Positions 44,111-55,917 are shown, counted from the stretch's first letter. The stretch: DNA of 64,000 bases from Pseudorasbora parva (GCF_024679245.1 NC_090188.1:35679992-35743991); one strand, 5' to 3'. The notes: generated by a model from the letters alone, not told the origin. Numbers and translations: made by a program.

Positions 44111-44555
44111 TTAAAGCAGCACTAGGTAACTTTTCAACCTTCATAATATATTTTTTAAGACTCTTGTGATGATAAATCGACTTACAATAGGTTGAATGAC
44201 ACGTCTGCCATAGCCTGATGGGGTCTGTATCGTTTTTAATCGTACTTTTAAACTTTGGGTTTCGGGTAGTAACCCGAGAACAAAAAGAACTTCAAAATGA
44301 TGACATGCTGAAACATATGCCACTGACTGTAACGTTACCTGGGATGAAGACATTTCACACGCGACGCCAGAAGAACGCTGAACTCCTCCCCTGCAGTGTT
44401 CAGGGGAACTGTTAGCACTGCACCGACCCGCGGCGCCACTTTTATGAAGTTATTTGGCCCGCACCGCTCCACTGTATATATTTTTACAACCCGCCGCGCA
44501 CCCGCGACCATTAAATAGACATACGGGGTCCGCGGGTTATGAGACGACCGATATT
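44111..44555 (+). mobile_element. TTAA-A element, copy 2, shorter form
   Basis: TTAA 44111-44114 opens AGCAGCACTAGGTAACTTTT. It matches 313-495 and then jumps to the equivalent of 920-1168, so 424 bases of copy 1 are absent. Similarity stops at ATGAGACGACC; the right end with TTAA is missing. Confidence 0.75.
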
Positions 44556-45799
44556 AGCCTTTTGGCCTATAAGGCTAATTTTGATCTTCATGATAACTGT
44601 GAGGGGGGTGAACTTTTTTATAACTCATTCGTTTACGTTATAGAAAGCCTTAAAGTTCTGCATAATTAAGGGCGTGGTTAAAAGTGGATAGCCATTTATA
44701 GGCTTTTAAAAAAAATTATAATGTTGTCTGAGGTCAACTAATGACGTTTGTGTGGTTTCTACATTCAAGCATACACATTACATTCACAACTAAAAGTAAT
44801 AGGCTATTTTCTACACAGGTTTTTAAGGCTCTCTCCAAAACGCTGGGTTTTGATGGCCTTGCTGCACTGGAGACTTGGAAGTAAACGCCCATGGCTAGGA
44901 TTGGATAATATTTGCATATTTAATGAGCTTCAGCTCCTATCATATCTATGTCCCTGTCAGTTCAGTTCACATGAGGGAGGGTTTGTTTTGAAAGCGATAA
45001 CCGGAATGATTCACGTTCGTCTTTATCAAACAAACACAATGATTTATTTCTCAACCACTCGCGATTGCTTGGACTATTATTTTTGTATTACATAGCCCAC
45101 ACGATAGTTCGATATAAGCGCGAACTGCACGCACGTACACCCTTCAAATGTCAAGTCAAGAGGAAGAGAATAGCACAGAACAAGAAAGGAATATTATGAG
45201 ATTCATCAGCCTTTGAATCAGGTATGTTCTGTTAGACACACACATAAGCAAAACGATCTATTACAATGCAGTACTATTACATATGAAAAACACGTTTTAC
45301 TCACATAAGTGTGTTGCACCATTTCTCCTGTCAGATCCAATATAGAAGAAACAGCATTGCGTTTTAATATAAATATGTCTGCAAATCCAGCATCGACCGG
45401 ATATTTGTTTACAAACGATTCTGCAGTGAAATGAAGTGAACATGTCTTCCCTACGTGAGCTGGAACTTCATTAAAATAAAGTTCAACCACGCATTCCTAA
45501 TATTATTATCTGAAGGAAGCTTATGCAGCGACTGTGCTCTTCCACAACCAGGAATATCTTGCTATCTTCGGCATGTTTACTGCTGCTGGCTAGCGTGATC
45601 TGATGAGTTGGTGGGCGGGGAAACTGAACTACACGTGCTTATTATTCTGTAGAGGCGGTGTTTCGTCAGTCAATGAAGTCAAGCTGCGAACACGATCGTT
45701 TTCTGGGCCTGTTGTCTATAAAAGCTTTTCTTTGACTAACAAGGATGTTTTCAGCTCGAAAACTTACAGGTTATTCCTATATTACCATGACCTTTTATA
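44556..45799. other. Unassigned non-coding DNA, probably old TE
   Basis: Short frames at 44748-45095 and 45218-45490 show no recognisable domain. It leads without a break into a TTAA-type right end at 46006, so it may be the interior of one larger element. Confidence 0.35.
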
Positions 45800-46006
45800 T
45801 ATTAAAAGCTCAATTTATCACATGTCTGTGTTTTTTACTCTCATAGTGACTGTCATAGAAATACACCCATTTGACATGCATTATACGGCAACATTTGGAG
45901 TTAAAAATCTTAATTTGTGTTCTACTAACTAACCTACATCTTGGATGCCCAAGGAGTAGGCTAAGGAGATACACATTTTTCATTTTTGGGTGAACTATCC
46001 CTTTAA
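45800..46006 (-). mobile_element. TTAA-type element, terminal part
   Basis: Ends CATTTTTGGGTGAACTATCCCTTTAA with TTAA 46003-46006 (in parts: CATTTTTGGGTGAACTATCC, CTTTAA). The terminus resembles TTAA-C, but the interior (ATTTGACATGCATTATACGG, GTTAAAAATCTTAATTTGTG) differs. Confidence 0.5.
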
Positions 46007-46099
46007 GCACACTTTTTGTGTTGTTGTACTAATTCATTCATATACACTTCTATACTCCCCAAAACTTTTATTATATAACTCTTACACACAAACATAAAC

Positions 46100-46335
46100 G
46101 CCTTTTGACCTCGCCCATGAAAACATGCGTTTAGAGCAGAGAGCTCCAGCAAAGGAGACGAGAGAAGGAGGTGGCTCTTTTGACGCTTATGTTAGGTTTT
46201 TGTTTATGTTCGGCCCCCGTAGACGCGGAACTTCAGGGGAAAGTGAACGCGATCCACCTTAAAGGAGAATCGGAGCTTTCACTGAAAACATCTAGCTGGC
46301 AAGTCTTTAACTGAGATCGCCAGAAGTGTCAGAGT
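46100..46335 (+). promoter_or_regulatory. GC-richer block, possible untranslated first exon
   Basis: Relatively CpG-rich and free of repeats seen elsewhere here, ending CCAGAAGTGTCAGAGTGAGT, where A|GTGAGT is a good splice donor on the plus strand. No coding start is evident. Weak candidate only. Confidence 0.25.
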
Positions 46336-46402
46336 GAGTATATGATTACATCCACCCGATCACCACTCGCAGAGACAGACAGCCATAGCGGTTAGCGAAC
46401 AT

Positions 46403-46425
46403 AGTCAGTCAGTCAGTCAGTCAGT
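46403..46425 (+). repeat. (AGTC)n tetranucleotide repeat
   Basis: About five and a half AGTC units. Confidence 0.9.
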
Positions 46426-46429
46426 TAAC

Positions 46430-47054
46430 GTTAGTCTGTCTTCAGATAGGTGGGCTGTCTGTACGTGACTGGTCGTATCTGCATGACCATACAACATTTG
46501 AAAGGTCCATAAATACAAATAGTGCTACAGTCGCTAGACGTATCACAATATATCAATATCAATGAAAAGAAAGCAGTTAAAGCTGCACTCGCTGTATAGC
46601 TCATGCTAATGCTCCAGCTGCGTAACGCCTCAGCTCATCCACATGCTCAAGCTCAATATAAACTCTGGCTCATAGATTACAAACTATCTGTATGTTAAAG
46701 CTCATATAATGTGCCCATGTTGATGAGAGACTACCATTTGCCTAGGACACAGTTTATGTTATTCTTGTGAAGCAGTGTCGTCGTTATTTGGCTGGTTTCC
46801 CTAAATTAAAGGCATTGTTTACAAACGCATTTTTGTTCAGTTAATGTTGACATTTCTTTATTGTGTTACAGTTACGAACTTAACGATTTAATGGACAACA
46901 TATAAGGATAAATTATATTTTCTCTGATAATCTTTGTAGAACAATGTTTTGTTTTTCTTTACTGTCATAAACTCCTCAGATCCAGGAAACCAAAGTGAAT
47001 TTAGTATTTTTTGATGTCGTTACTTTTTTTTTTAGAGCATAAGAAACTAATGGA

Positions 47055-47102
<48 letters not shown>

Positions 47103-48239
47103 ATTATAGGCCTATTTTATTCATATGTTATGTCTTTGTATGTGGAGACCGAGACTCTATAAAAATTAAATGACATGAAATGACATGTATAGGCAAAAAC
47201 AATGGGATTTTTTTTCATCCACCAATCAATTATCAGGTTTCAGGATTATTATTTGTTTGTACCAAATTTTGTTTAAAGATGATTCTTAAATATACTGTGA
47301 ATTAATTGTTATACATTTTACTTTATGCAATATGTGGGTAAAATTGCCATACATTCATTTTCCCATTCAATGCAATGTATCTATGATCTATACACTGGAG
47401 CTAATTTGCATATTAATGTGTTCTTGGAGCCACATGTAATGAAAAAAGAAGTGTAATAATGAGTAATAATTGGCAACATTTTCATTATAGACTTGGTCAG
47501 CATTACTGGGAAACCTGAAGTAAACCAAATACTGCAGAATAACAGACGGAGCCTTTCGTCAATTCTGAAATCCTGTGCATTACAATTAAAAAATTGCACT
47601 ATAATATGATAAAACAAGAGATTACTGCAATCGCAAAAGTTTGTTTAAAAAAAACGCCAATAGTCATATGTTTCCTGCGTTACTCAAACTGCATCAAAAA
47701 GCAGTCAACTTATCATTAAAGCAGTTTTGTGCAGGCTATCACAGTGTGGGAGGTTATTAATTTACAATACATTCAAAAGTCTTCTTTATTTCATTAAGGG
47801 AAGGGCTAGGGTTATGTTTGCGCTTCAAGCTTACAAGCTGATATAGTCACCAATTACATGTATGACACTTGAATGACGTGCTTCTCCCCCAAATATTATA
47901 GCCTAATTAAATCAGTCGTTGAATGAAGACTGTTGCTATAAAAAAAGCAAAAAACATTTGAGATATTGTGACACTGACATGTCAACTCCAAATATGCTTT
48001 GTAAAATGTAAATGCTGATCTAATTAATTCATGCATGGCTGTACTAACAAGAAAAACTAATAAATAAACAGATGCTTGCATCATACATGACAACAGAAAA
48101 CTGATGGATGTCTAAACTTTATCTAAACCTGATGTGTCATTGATGCCAAACAGCTCATCATAATGAGCTGTTTGCATCTTTTGACAAATGTTTGTTAAAC
48201 GTGGCACATCGTCCTCAAGCGCGGAGAAACCCTTGCTAT
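46430..48239. other. Unassigned non-coding DNA
   Basis: AT-rich, no gene supported. AAACAGCTCATCATAATGAGCTGTTT at about 48148 is a short hairpin (arms AAACAGCTCAT and ATGAGCTGTTT). Confidence 0.45.
47055..47101 (+). repeat. (TTA)n trinucleotide repeat
   Basis: About 15 TTA units without interruption. Confidence 0.95.
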
Positions 48240-49158
48240 CGATCTCAGCTAATAGATATATGATCCAGAATCTAATTCGGAGGCTGAAATAGAAACAGCA
48301 ACAGCAGGACGTCCGTCTCTGTGGTATGTACTGTATTTAGTGGCCTGTCAACATTTGTGTGTGTTTACTTGCAGTTTATGAGGACATGATTCGGTTTATG
48401 GACTATTGTATGGGACTATACCTTAGCAGTAGCATCCAAAACGGTTTTGCACGTCAGACTAGTGTAACGTTATACATAGAACAACAATGGAGTCCGTTAG
48501 CGCATTTGAATGACGAAGCACGCGATCGTGTCGTTTACTGATGTTTACTCACGCGACGAGCCAACAGCATAGACATTTGAAGCAGTTTTACTCACCGGCC
48601 ACTTCCAGAGCAGGTCCGAACTTTTATCGCTGGGACCGCTCCGTCAAAAACACACTTCTTGGAGTGTGGAGATCCACTTTGCAATGCGATGTTGTGAAGC
48701 TTCCCGTCATTTCTGCGTTCAAATCAGTTCAAATGCAGCGCTGCCTTCCCGGAATGCTGTGCTGAAGCGTTGAAGTCGCTTGATGTCAAAGTGGAGGAAT
48801 GAAGTGGAGCGCGGCGCGGACTATAACCGACATTAGTGTTCACGGACGACTGGATCTGCAGCTTGAGAGCAGTGTTTACGGCCGTGCATTTCCTCTCTCG
48901 CTCTAGTCACGCGCGCGCACCCTACGGGGAGAAGAGCCCGTACGGCCCATACAAGGACCTTCCGTTCTATTAACGTCAAGTCGAGCCATACTCTAAAAAA
49001 ACTCTCCGAAACTTGTGAGAAACCGGAAGGAGTATTTTTAACATAGAAATACTCCATCAAACCTCCAACATTAGTTTTTGAAACTTTGTCTATGTTTAGG
49101 ATGGGAATCCAAGTCTTTAACAGTGTAAAAAGCTCAGTATGCGTGAAACAGCATTTCA
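48240..49158 (+). mobile_element. TTAA-I element, copy 1, 5' part missing
   Basis: Matches copy 2 (53733-55200) from ATATGATCCAGAATCTAATT through GGTTTTGCACGTCAGACTAG, CGCATTTGAATGACGAAGCA and TGAAACAGCATTTCACC. The final CCCTTTAA of the family is replaced by a 22-base C run and then a Tc1 inverted repeat. The frame corresponding to the start of the element protein is broken here. Confidence 0.7.
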
Positions 49159-49180
49159 CCCCCCCCCCCCCCCCCCCCCC
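49159..49180 (+). repeat. Poly-C tract at the TTAA-I / Tc1 junction
   Basis: Twenty-two C in a row; copy 2 of TTAA-I has seven C at this point. Confidence 0.95.
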
Positions 49181-50697
49181 TAAGACCAGGGGATTCATTG
49201 CGAGTTTTACACATTTCGCACTTGTGAATCATAACCGGGTTGTAAGTGCTGCTTTAAAATGCCAAAAGAAGAAACAGGAGCAAGAGACAAAAAATAGAGA
49301 GTAGGCAATTTATTGAAAACTGCATTTAAACTCAAACAGGCCGTTCATCAGCTGATCAAAAGTTTAAGACCATAGCCCAAAAATAAACGCACAACAGTAC
49401 TAAAAGTGTCAAAAAAGGACTCAGTAGTAAGTAGCCCCACCGTTCTTGTTGATCACTTCAAAAACTCGCTTCGGCATGCTTGATGCAACTGTTTACAGGA
49501 GACTGGAGTTCCGTTGCTCCATGTGGTTAAGATGGCTTCACGAAGGGCATCTTCGTTGACGTCCATTTTTGTAAACTTCCCTTGCCATCCATCCCCAAAT
49601 GTTCTCAATGGGATTTAGATCAGGGGAACACGCAGGATGGTCCAAAAGAGAAACATTATTCTTCTGGAAGAAGTCCTTCGTCAGGCGGGCTTTGTGAATT
49701 GCAGCGTTGTCCTTTTGAAAGAACCAGGCATTACCGCACAGATGGGGGCCCTCGGTCAAGAGGGATGCCCGCTGCAACAGATCCACATAGCCAGTCGCCG
49801 TTTGGCGCCCCTGCACAACATGAAGCTCCATTTTCCCATTGAAGGAAAAAGCACCCCAGATCATGCTGGAGCCTCCTCCACTGTAGAAAACATCTCCGGT
49901 GGGATCTCCTTGTCATGCCAGTAACGTTGGAAGCCAACACGACCATCCAGGTTAAATTTTTTCTTGTCAGAGAATAAAACTTTCTTCCACTTTTCAATGT
50001 CCCATGTTTGGTGCTCCCTTGCAAATTCTAAACGGGCAAGTTTGTGTCGTGGGAGGAGATGTGGCCTTTGAAGACATTTTTTGTTCTTGAAGCCCTTCTC
50101 TAGCAGATGACGTCTTATGGTTATTGGGCTGCAGTCAGCAACAGTAAGGGCCTTAATTTGGGTTGAGGACTGACCTGTGTCTTCACGGACAACCTGTCGG
50201 ATCCTGCGGTTCAGTGCAGGTGAAATCTTTTTGGATCTACCACTTGACTTTTTTTGTCCCATAACTCTCAGGATTTTTTAAGAAATGTAAAATGACTCTT
50301 ACTGTGTCCAGCCTCAGCAGCGATGGCGCGTTGCGAAAGGCCTTGCTTGTGCAGCTCAAAAATCCTGCCACGTTCAAAGAGAGAGAGCCTTTTTGCCTTT
50401 GCCATCAGGACATCTTGACAGTATGACTGCTTGAAGGACAATGACATGAAAGCCATATTTTGTGCAGATTTGACCTTTTTATGGCTATGATCTTAAACTT
50501 TTGATCAGCTGATGAACGGCCTGTTTGAGTTTAAATGCAGTTTTCAATAAATTGCCTACTCTCTATTTTTTGTCTCTTGCTCCTGTTTCTTCTTTTGGCA
50601 TTTTGAAGCAGCACTTACAACCCGGTTATGATCCACAAGTGTGAAATGTGTAAAACTTGCAATGAATCCCCTGGTCTTAAGATTTTGTTCAGGAGTG
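49181..50697 (-). mobile_element. Tc1-like transposon with long inverted repeats, inactive
   Basis: Inverted repeats of about 200 bases: 49181-49377 and 50483-50697, with about five mismatches by eye, so fairly young. The right end is complete (CAGGAGTG then TA at 50698-50699, the expected target dinucleotide). The left repeat lacks the outer 19 or so bases and is joined to poly-C. Between them lies a transposase pseudogene on the minus strand. Confidence 0.9.
49440..50456 (-). pseudogene. Tc1 transposase, frameshifted
   Basis: Three open segments in order on the minus strand. 50456-50268 has the N-terminal helix-turn-helix (LSLFERGRIFELHKQGLSQR). 50262-49861 has the second HTH region ([30 protein letters not shown]) and the first catalytic Asp in LFSDKKKF. 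49864-49538 has the second Asp in KDNAAIHKA and the Glu in SPDLNPIENIW; 34 residues separate these two, the DD34E signature of Tc1. Frameshifts occur near 50265 and 49863, and the C-terminus after VYKNG is in another frame, ending near 49440. It moves DNA by cut-and-paste at TA when intact; this copy cannot encode a full enzyme. Confidence 0.9.
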
Positions 50698-50758
50698 TAT
50701 CTATTATATAGAAACATATATATGTAATTTATTTCCCTATTCACTTGTGTCTCCCAAA

Positions 50759-51606
50759 TAGGGACGGCGAAAACTAAACATTTTCTTGATGACCACCGAG
50801 CCTCATTAGCCGGCTGAAACCATTTAACCGCTTAGTTTAAAATATGCTGCGCTATTTAAAATAACAGCCGCAAGCCGCGCCTGCAATTTCGCAACTGTCG
50901 CATCTCTCTGCCGCTCTTCCTCCCGCTCTCACAACTGTCCTGGCGCCGCTGCCTCCCTTCCACTCACGTCACTTTTTTAAAATCCCTCAAACGCGCCGCG
51001 GAGGAGCTTGTTTGTAATCGGAGGACAAATAGCTCCTTAGTTTCAAAATGGTTTGGGTACAAGGTGATCGCATTGAAAATAAAGGCATTTGTCTAGCGTT
51101 TGAAGCTCATTTGAAACATTGCTGCGGCTCATTTAAGAAAGTGACAGCTCCGAAGAGACGCCGCTTTAGTTCGAGGTAGTGCTAACAATAATAAAGAAAG
51201 ATGATAATCACCTTATGTGTCACCACTGAAATGTAGATGTAATATATTTCCAAATGTAAGCCCATCTTATGCGGAATGCACGCTTCATGCTGTCGTCTGC
51301 CCTGACTCTAACCTCAAGTGTTTTAGCCTGTTTACTTTTTGCAAACCTTGTGAGTGCGCAAACCCAAATGCGGTGACCTCGCGCCAAATGTTTTTTTTGG
51401 TTTATTAAGTACAAACAGGCGAGTTATGAAAAATTTAGTGTGAGGGATTTGTTTACTTCACACAGAAGGATTTTGGAATGAGATAGTCCACTGTCTATAG
51501 CCTAATTTAGAGATCTTTTTTTTTTTTTTTTTTTAACAGACAGCTTTGATCGGTTAACGTTGATACGGTCAACCATCAGTCAAACGGTCATCGGTTAACA
51601 TCCCTA
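50759..51606. mobile_element. hAT-like element with exact 8-bp target duplication
   Basis: 848 bp from TAGGGACGGCGAAAACTAAA to a right end whose reverse complement is TAGGGATGTTAACCGATGAC. CTCCCAAA flanks it exactly at 50751-50758 and 51607-51614. The inside has a GC-rich part (50870-51010), a 44-codon frame from ATG 51048 to stop 51179 with no recognised motif, and a T tract at 51518-51534. No transposase catalytic region, so non-autonomous. Confidence 0.9.
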
Positions 51607-51854
51607 CTCCCAAAATGCCGGATAAACATACTTTTTATGTATGTTTTTTGTTTTTTTTTAATTAGGCCTACAAAATTTAGTTTTAAATAATTACAAAAAA
51701 TTCTAATTTTCCATAAGAGTGCTAAATTTGATAATTCAGTCATAAAGACCAGGGAGAAGTTGTTGTCCTGGTGAAACCTCTAAACAAATGTAATCTCTGT
51801 ATCTCTGCAAAGCCCTGAACGTGCTCTTTACTGGACATCTACACTTAAACCTGT

Positions 51855-52025
51855 GACATGAAATGACATGGTTAGAGCTGCCAGGCAGGAGGTCAAGAGA
51901 AAGACCAAAGAGGAGGTTTATGGATTTAGTGAAGGAGGACATGAAGGTAGTCGGTCTGAGAGAAGAGGATACAGAGGATAGGAATAGATGGAGGCAGATG
52001 ATTCGCTGTGGCACTCCGTGAAGGG
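51855..52025 (+). pseudogene. Non-LTR retrotransposon 3' coding remnant
   Basis: One plus frame reads LVKEDMKVVGLREEDTED and RNRWRQMIRCGTP followed by a stop. WRxMIRCGDP just before the stop is a common ending of a fish LINE protein as I remember it. The clade is uncertain. Confidence 0.5.
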
Positions 52026-53732
52026 ATCTGCAAAGTTACAGAGCCCATAGTCTGCCACAAAGGGATTTATTCTGTCTAACAGAGAACAGCTCCAAACCTC
52101 CTCTAAACCGCCTTTCAAAAAAGAGGTTTTTACATAAAAAAGACGTTTTTAAGATTCCAGCTCAACAGCACTCGAAGCGTCACATTTTTAACATTTCATT
52201 ACCAATTTGGTATCGCGGTCAGTACTATTGACAACAATGGTAACATTATGGTAAAGGCGTTTGATTTCTGACATACACTTGATGTTTGGCCAATCATAAC
52301 GGGTCTCCTGGCCAATCAGAGCACTCTGGGCTTTTTGAAAGGAGGGGCTTTGTAGAAATCAGAGGGTTTCAGACAGACTGGGAATAGAGGTGCTGGAGTA
52401 ATAGAGTATGTGAATATTTTAACATAAAAAAATTAACGACAACCTATTATGCCCATTTTTACAAGATGTAATACATGTCTCAGGTGTCCGCAGAATGTGT
52501 TCAGCTCAAATACCCCACAGAACATTTATTTTACCATGACCAAAATGCCCCTTTTCGGATGGAAGCAAAAACGTGTGTATCTTTAAAGATGTACGTATCT
52601 TTAAATGCAAATAAGCTGCTGCTTCCCACCCCTCTTTCCAGAATAGTGCTGTGCCTTTACCTCTGGATACTAAAATAAACCAGGGAAACCTTATGGGCCG
52701 TTTCCATAGAATGAGTTTTTAACGCTAGATGGACCTTACTTGGGGCCATATACACACAAGGGGGTCACATAGACTTACTAACTGAGAAGTACCACATGAG
52801 GAAAGAAGTCCCTGTGTTAAGTCGCCTGGTGCCGAATTGTGAGCTAGGATCAACCAGTCGTTTAGAATGCAAATGCCCAATTCTATTAAAACGGCAAGAG
52901 TAGCCTCTGTGACTTTCATGAAGACACAAGGTGACAGGGACAACATGAAAGGTTGTACTCATACTGGTATGCCTGACCTTCGAAAGTGAACCAAAAAAAA
53001 AAAGTTTGGTGTGAGGTAAAATCTAGACGGGGTAGAGTGCACCCTTAGAGGTAGGATGGGTAAGAATTGGTTAAAACATTTTTTCTAAATTTGTTTAAAT
53101 GTTCTTTATATATCAGTACATATTTAAAATGTAAGTACTCTGAAAAAGAAAGTATAAAATTTGAGTGTCTGTAGACCTCTCAGAACTGTTTTAAAGACAG
53201 CTCATTATTTCCATTCACTCACCCTTCTCCCTTCTGGGCTCTTTCTAAAGCCACGCCCCCAAAGCACATAAACGCGCCTCACCGACCGCTCAGCTGGAAG
53301 ACGCATTATTGCCCTGAGACTAGCGGTGTGTATGTAGTGACATCATGTCAGAATCACATGTAATAAAACATCTAACTTTATCAGTATGAATATAAACAAA
53401 TGAGATGTCTTTTAGCACTCACTATCAAGCTAGAATACCGATACTGGTAAAGTTAAAAATATATATATTTTTGTTTAATTCTGTAACGAGCTAGTTATAT
53501 TTATAAGGCAAAGCTAAAAACGGGTAGCATTGATAATTTTTTTCCCCCCAATAACATCAGTTATACTGTGATGAAGATGAATTTTGTGTAAGATTCATAT
53601 ACTGTGTTGTGCATGTAAGAGTTTCCATGATGAAAGCATTGTTGATTAGTAGTAGCTAAAGCTAACTTGGTTGTAAAAAAAGTTCCTGGATGCGGTGTAC
53701 TAGCTTTTACACATGCATTTTGTTATCTAAAG
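52026..53732. other. Unassigned DNA with repeat fragments
   Basis: CAACCTATTATGCCCATTTT (52441), CATGTCTCAGGTGTCCGC and CAAATAAGCTGCTGCTTCCC look like part of an abundant TTAA-type fish repeat, from memory. CCAATCATAACGGGTCTCCT and CCAATCAGAGCACTC lie at 52290. No gene supported. Confidence 0.4.
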
Positions 53733-55200
53733 TTAAAGGGGGGGTGAAACACTCAGTTTCAGTCAGTGTCATGTCAATCTTGAGTACCTATAGAGTAGCA
53801 TTGCATCCTGCATATCTCCGAAAAGTCTTTATTTTTTTTAATAATTATATAAGAAAGATGCGCTGTTCCGAGTCTTTCCGAAAAAAGCAGAGCGGGTGGG
53901 GGCGTGTCGTGTGGGCGGAGCTAAACAATGACGTGTGCACGCCGCTGTTGTGTTGAGTGCGTCGTAAAGCTGTGTCATCCCTAACAGCGGGAAAAAACTT
54001 TATTCAAAATAAAAATATGGCTTTTAATCAGATACAGCCATACATCTATGATCCGGAATCAGACCCAGAGGCTGCAGTTGAACAGGAGCAGCAGCAAAAA
54101 CGACTAGAGCAGGACGTCTCTATGTGGTACAAGTTATACACTAACTATATAATATGCTTAGCGACTTGTGTTATTTACATATTTATACTTGAATTATATC
54201 GTCATATTTTTGTCTTTGAAGGTGTACATGTGGGAAGTGCAGTTGTGCACGTGTGTGTGTGTGTGTGTGTGTTTACACGTGGTTTGTGTAGACAATTGTA
54301 GTAAGCGGACTGGTTTTGCACGGCAGGCTAGTGTTTACATAGAAAGACACGGAATAGTAGCGCATTTGAATGAAGAAGCGCGCTTATTTAGTTCAACATA
54401 TTTCCCCACTCTTTGTGTATTGTTGTTTGGAGTGCTTTTACAATACACAAACATAAAGTTACACATATAGTGGCCAGCTAAACAAATGTACACGCACTAC
54501 ACATCGCATGCTCAATTGATCAATTAACTATACGTGATCATGTTTGGGCTACTTGATGAGCATAGGCAAAAACACAGACATTTGAAGCAGTCTTCCTCAC
54601 CGCCTGCGGTTCTAACGTTGGGACTGCTCCATCCTTCAGCATTAGGCGATCGGAAAATCCGGCATCGAGCTGGGCCTTGTTTATGAAACCGAAATGCAGT
54701 GAACAGATATAAACATTCGCGCAACTCAGTTGCTGATCCGGAAAAGCAAATTACATCCACTGTTGCCTTAACGCGGGGTTTTTTGGCAATCTGTACAGGA
54801 CTGTCTTGGTCTGGCAACCAAAAACGCACTTTTTTGGTGACATTGTTAATTTCTTGAAGTCACATCACCTGTGCAGCGCAGCCTACGAGCCAACGCTTTG
54901 ATGGGCGTAGCCTGTTGCTTTCGCACTCTCCCTCTCTCTCTCTTTCTCACGCTCTTCCGGTAGAATTGTCCGTACGGCCCATACAAGGAAATTCCGACCT
55001 TTTAACGTCAAGTGGACCCATGATCGAAAAAACTTGCCGAAACTTATGACTAACCGGAAGTAGTATTTTTGACAAAGAAATACTCCATCAAACGTCCACC
55101 TTAACTTTTGAAACTTTGTCCATGTTTAGTATGGGATTCCAAGTCTTTAACAGTGTAAAAAGATCAGTATGCATGAAACAGCATTTCACCCCCCCTTTAA
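53733..55200 (+). mobile_element. TTAA-I element, copy 2, complete ends
   Basis: 1468 bp bounded by TTAA at 53733-53736 and 55197-55200. Inverted ends are TTAAAGGGGGGGTGAAACAC and, as reverse complement of the right, TTAAAGGGGGGGTGAAATGC. A frame from ATG 54017 begins MAFNQIQPYIYDPESDPEAA, preceded by CpG-rich sequence, and decays after about 45 residues in an intron-like region with a GT run (54254-54271). That start resembles proteins of TTAA transposons in fish, as I recall. CGTACGGCCCATACAAGGA near 54970 is shared with copy 1. Not capable of making a full transposase. Confidence 0.85.
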
Positions 55201-55917
55201 GTTTTGCGCAATTCAACACGACAGAGATCAACTTGAACTAAGCATATTGAGTATTTATCATCTCTACTAATGGCTAAGTGTATAATATTGTAACTTTATG
55301 CTAAGTAATGTTATGCTATATTAGGCAGCTACATGTGCTAGTGATACATGCTTCATGAAAACATAAACAGAAAAAATGTATAATCAAAATGAAAGATTAC
55401 CTGTCCAGCAGAAATACAGCCAGCAATGAGTCGTTGTTCAGCCCCCTCAGGTCCCTCAGTTCTCAACATTATTGGAAAGCCACGCTGATATTTACTCACG
55501 TTTGATTTCTTTGTTTATCCAAAGACTTCTTGTGCATTGCCTTTACACGTAGGCCTACTGTCTTCCTTTTTTTGCATTGTTTGTCTCCGCTGACTGCAAA
55601 ACCCGGCACTGTGCATTTTGAATGCTTTTGCTCTTCCTAGGGGTGCGCGCATGTGTGGGCAGAACCTGTAGGGAAAGCGGTGGTTTGTTTCGTCCCAATC
55701 GTTTTCGTCCCAATACTCTCTTTTTCAGAGTACTTACATTTTTAGTTATGTATTGACATATAAAGAAAGTTTACACAAATTTAAACAAAAGTGTTTAAGA
55801 TCATTCCTACCTAGCCTACCTTTAAGGTCTATCTCTGCCAACCGATCATGTTGGCGAACACATGTCAGAATTCGTTTCTGTGTAGTATCTTTAACGAAAA
55901 CTTGTGCAGTGTCTCTT
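55201..55917. other. Unassigned non-coding DNA
   Basis: CGTCCCAATCGTTTTCGTCC is a short direct repeat near 55690. No gene supported. Confidence 0.4.

Noticed and set aside
46100..46335. Second host promoter and exon
   Set aside because: Only moderate CpG content and one donor-like site; kept as a weak feature, not as a finding.
49582..49924. Plus-strand frames across the Tc1 element
   Set aside because: Antisense shadows of the transposase pseudogene.
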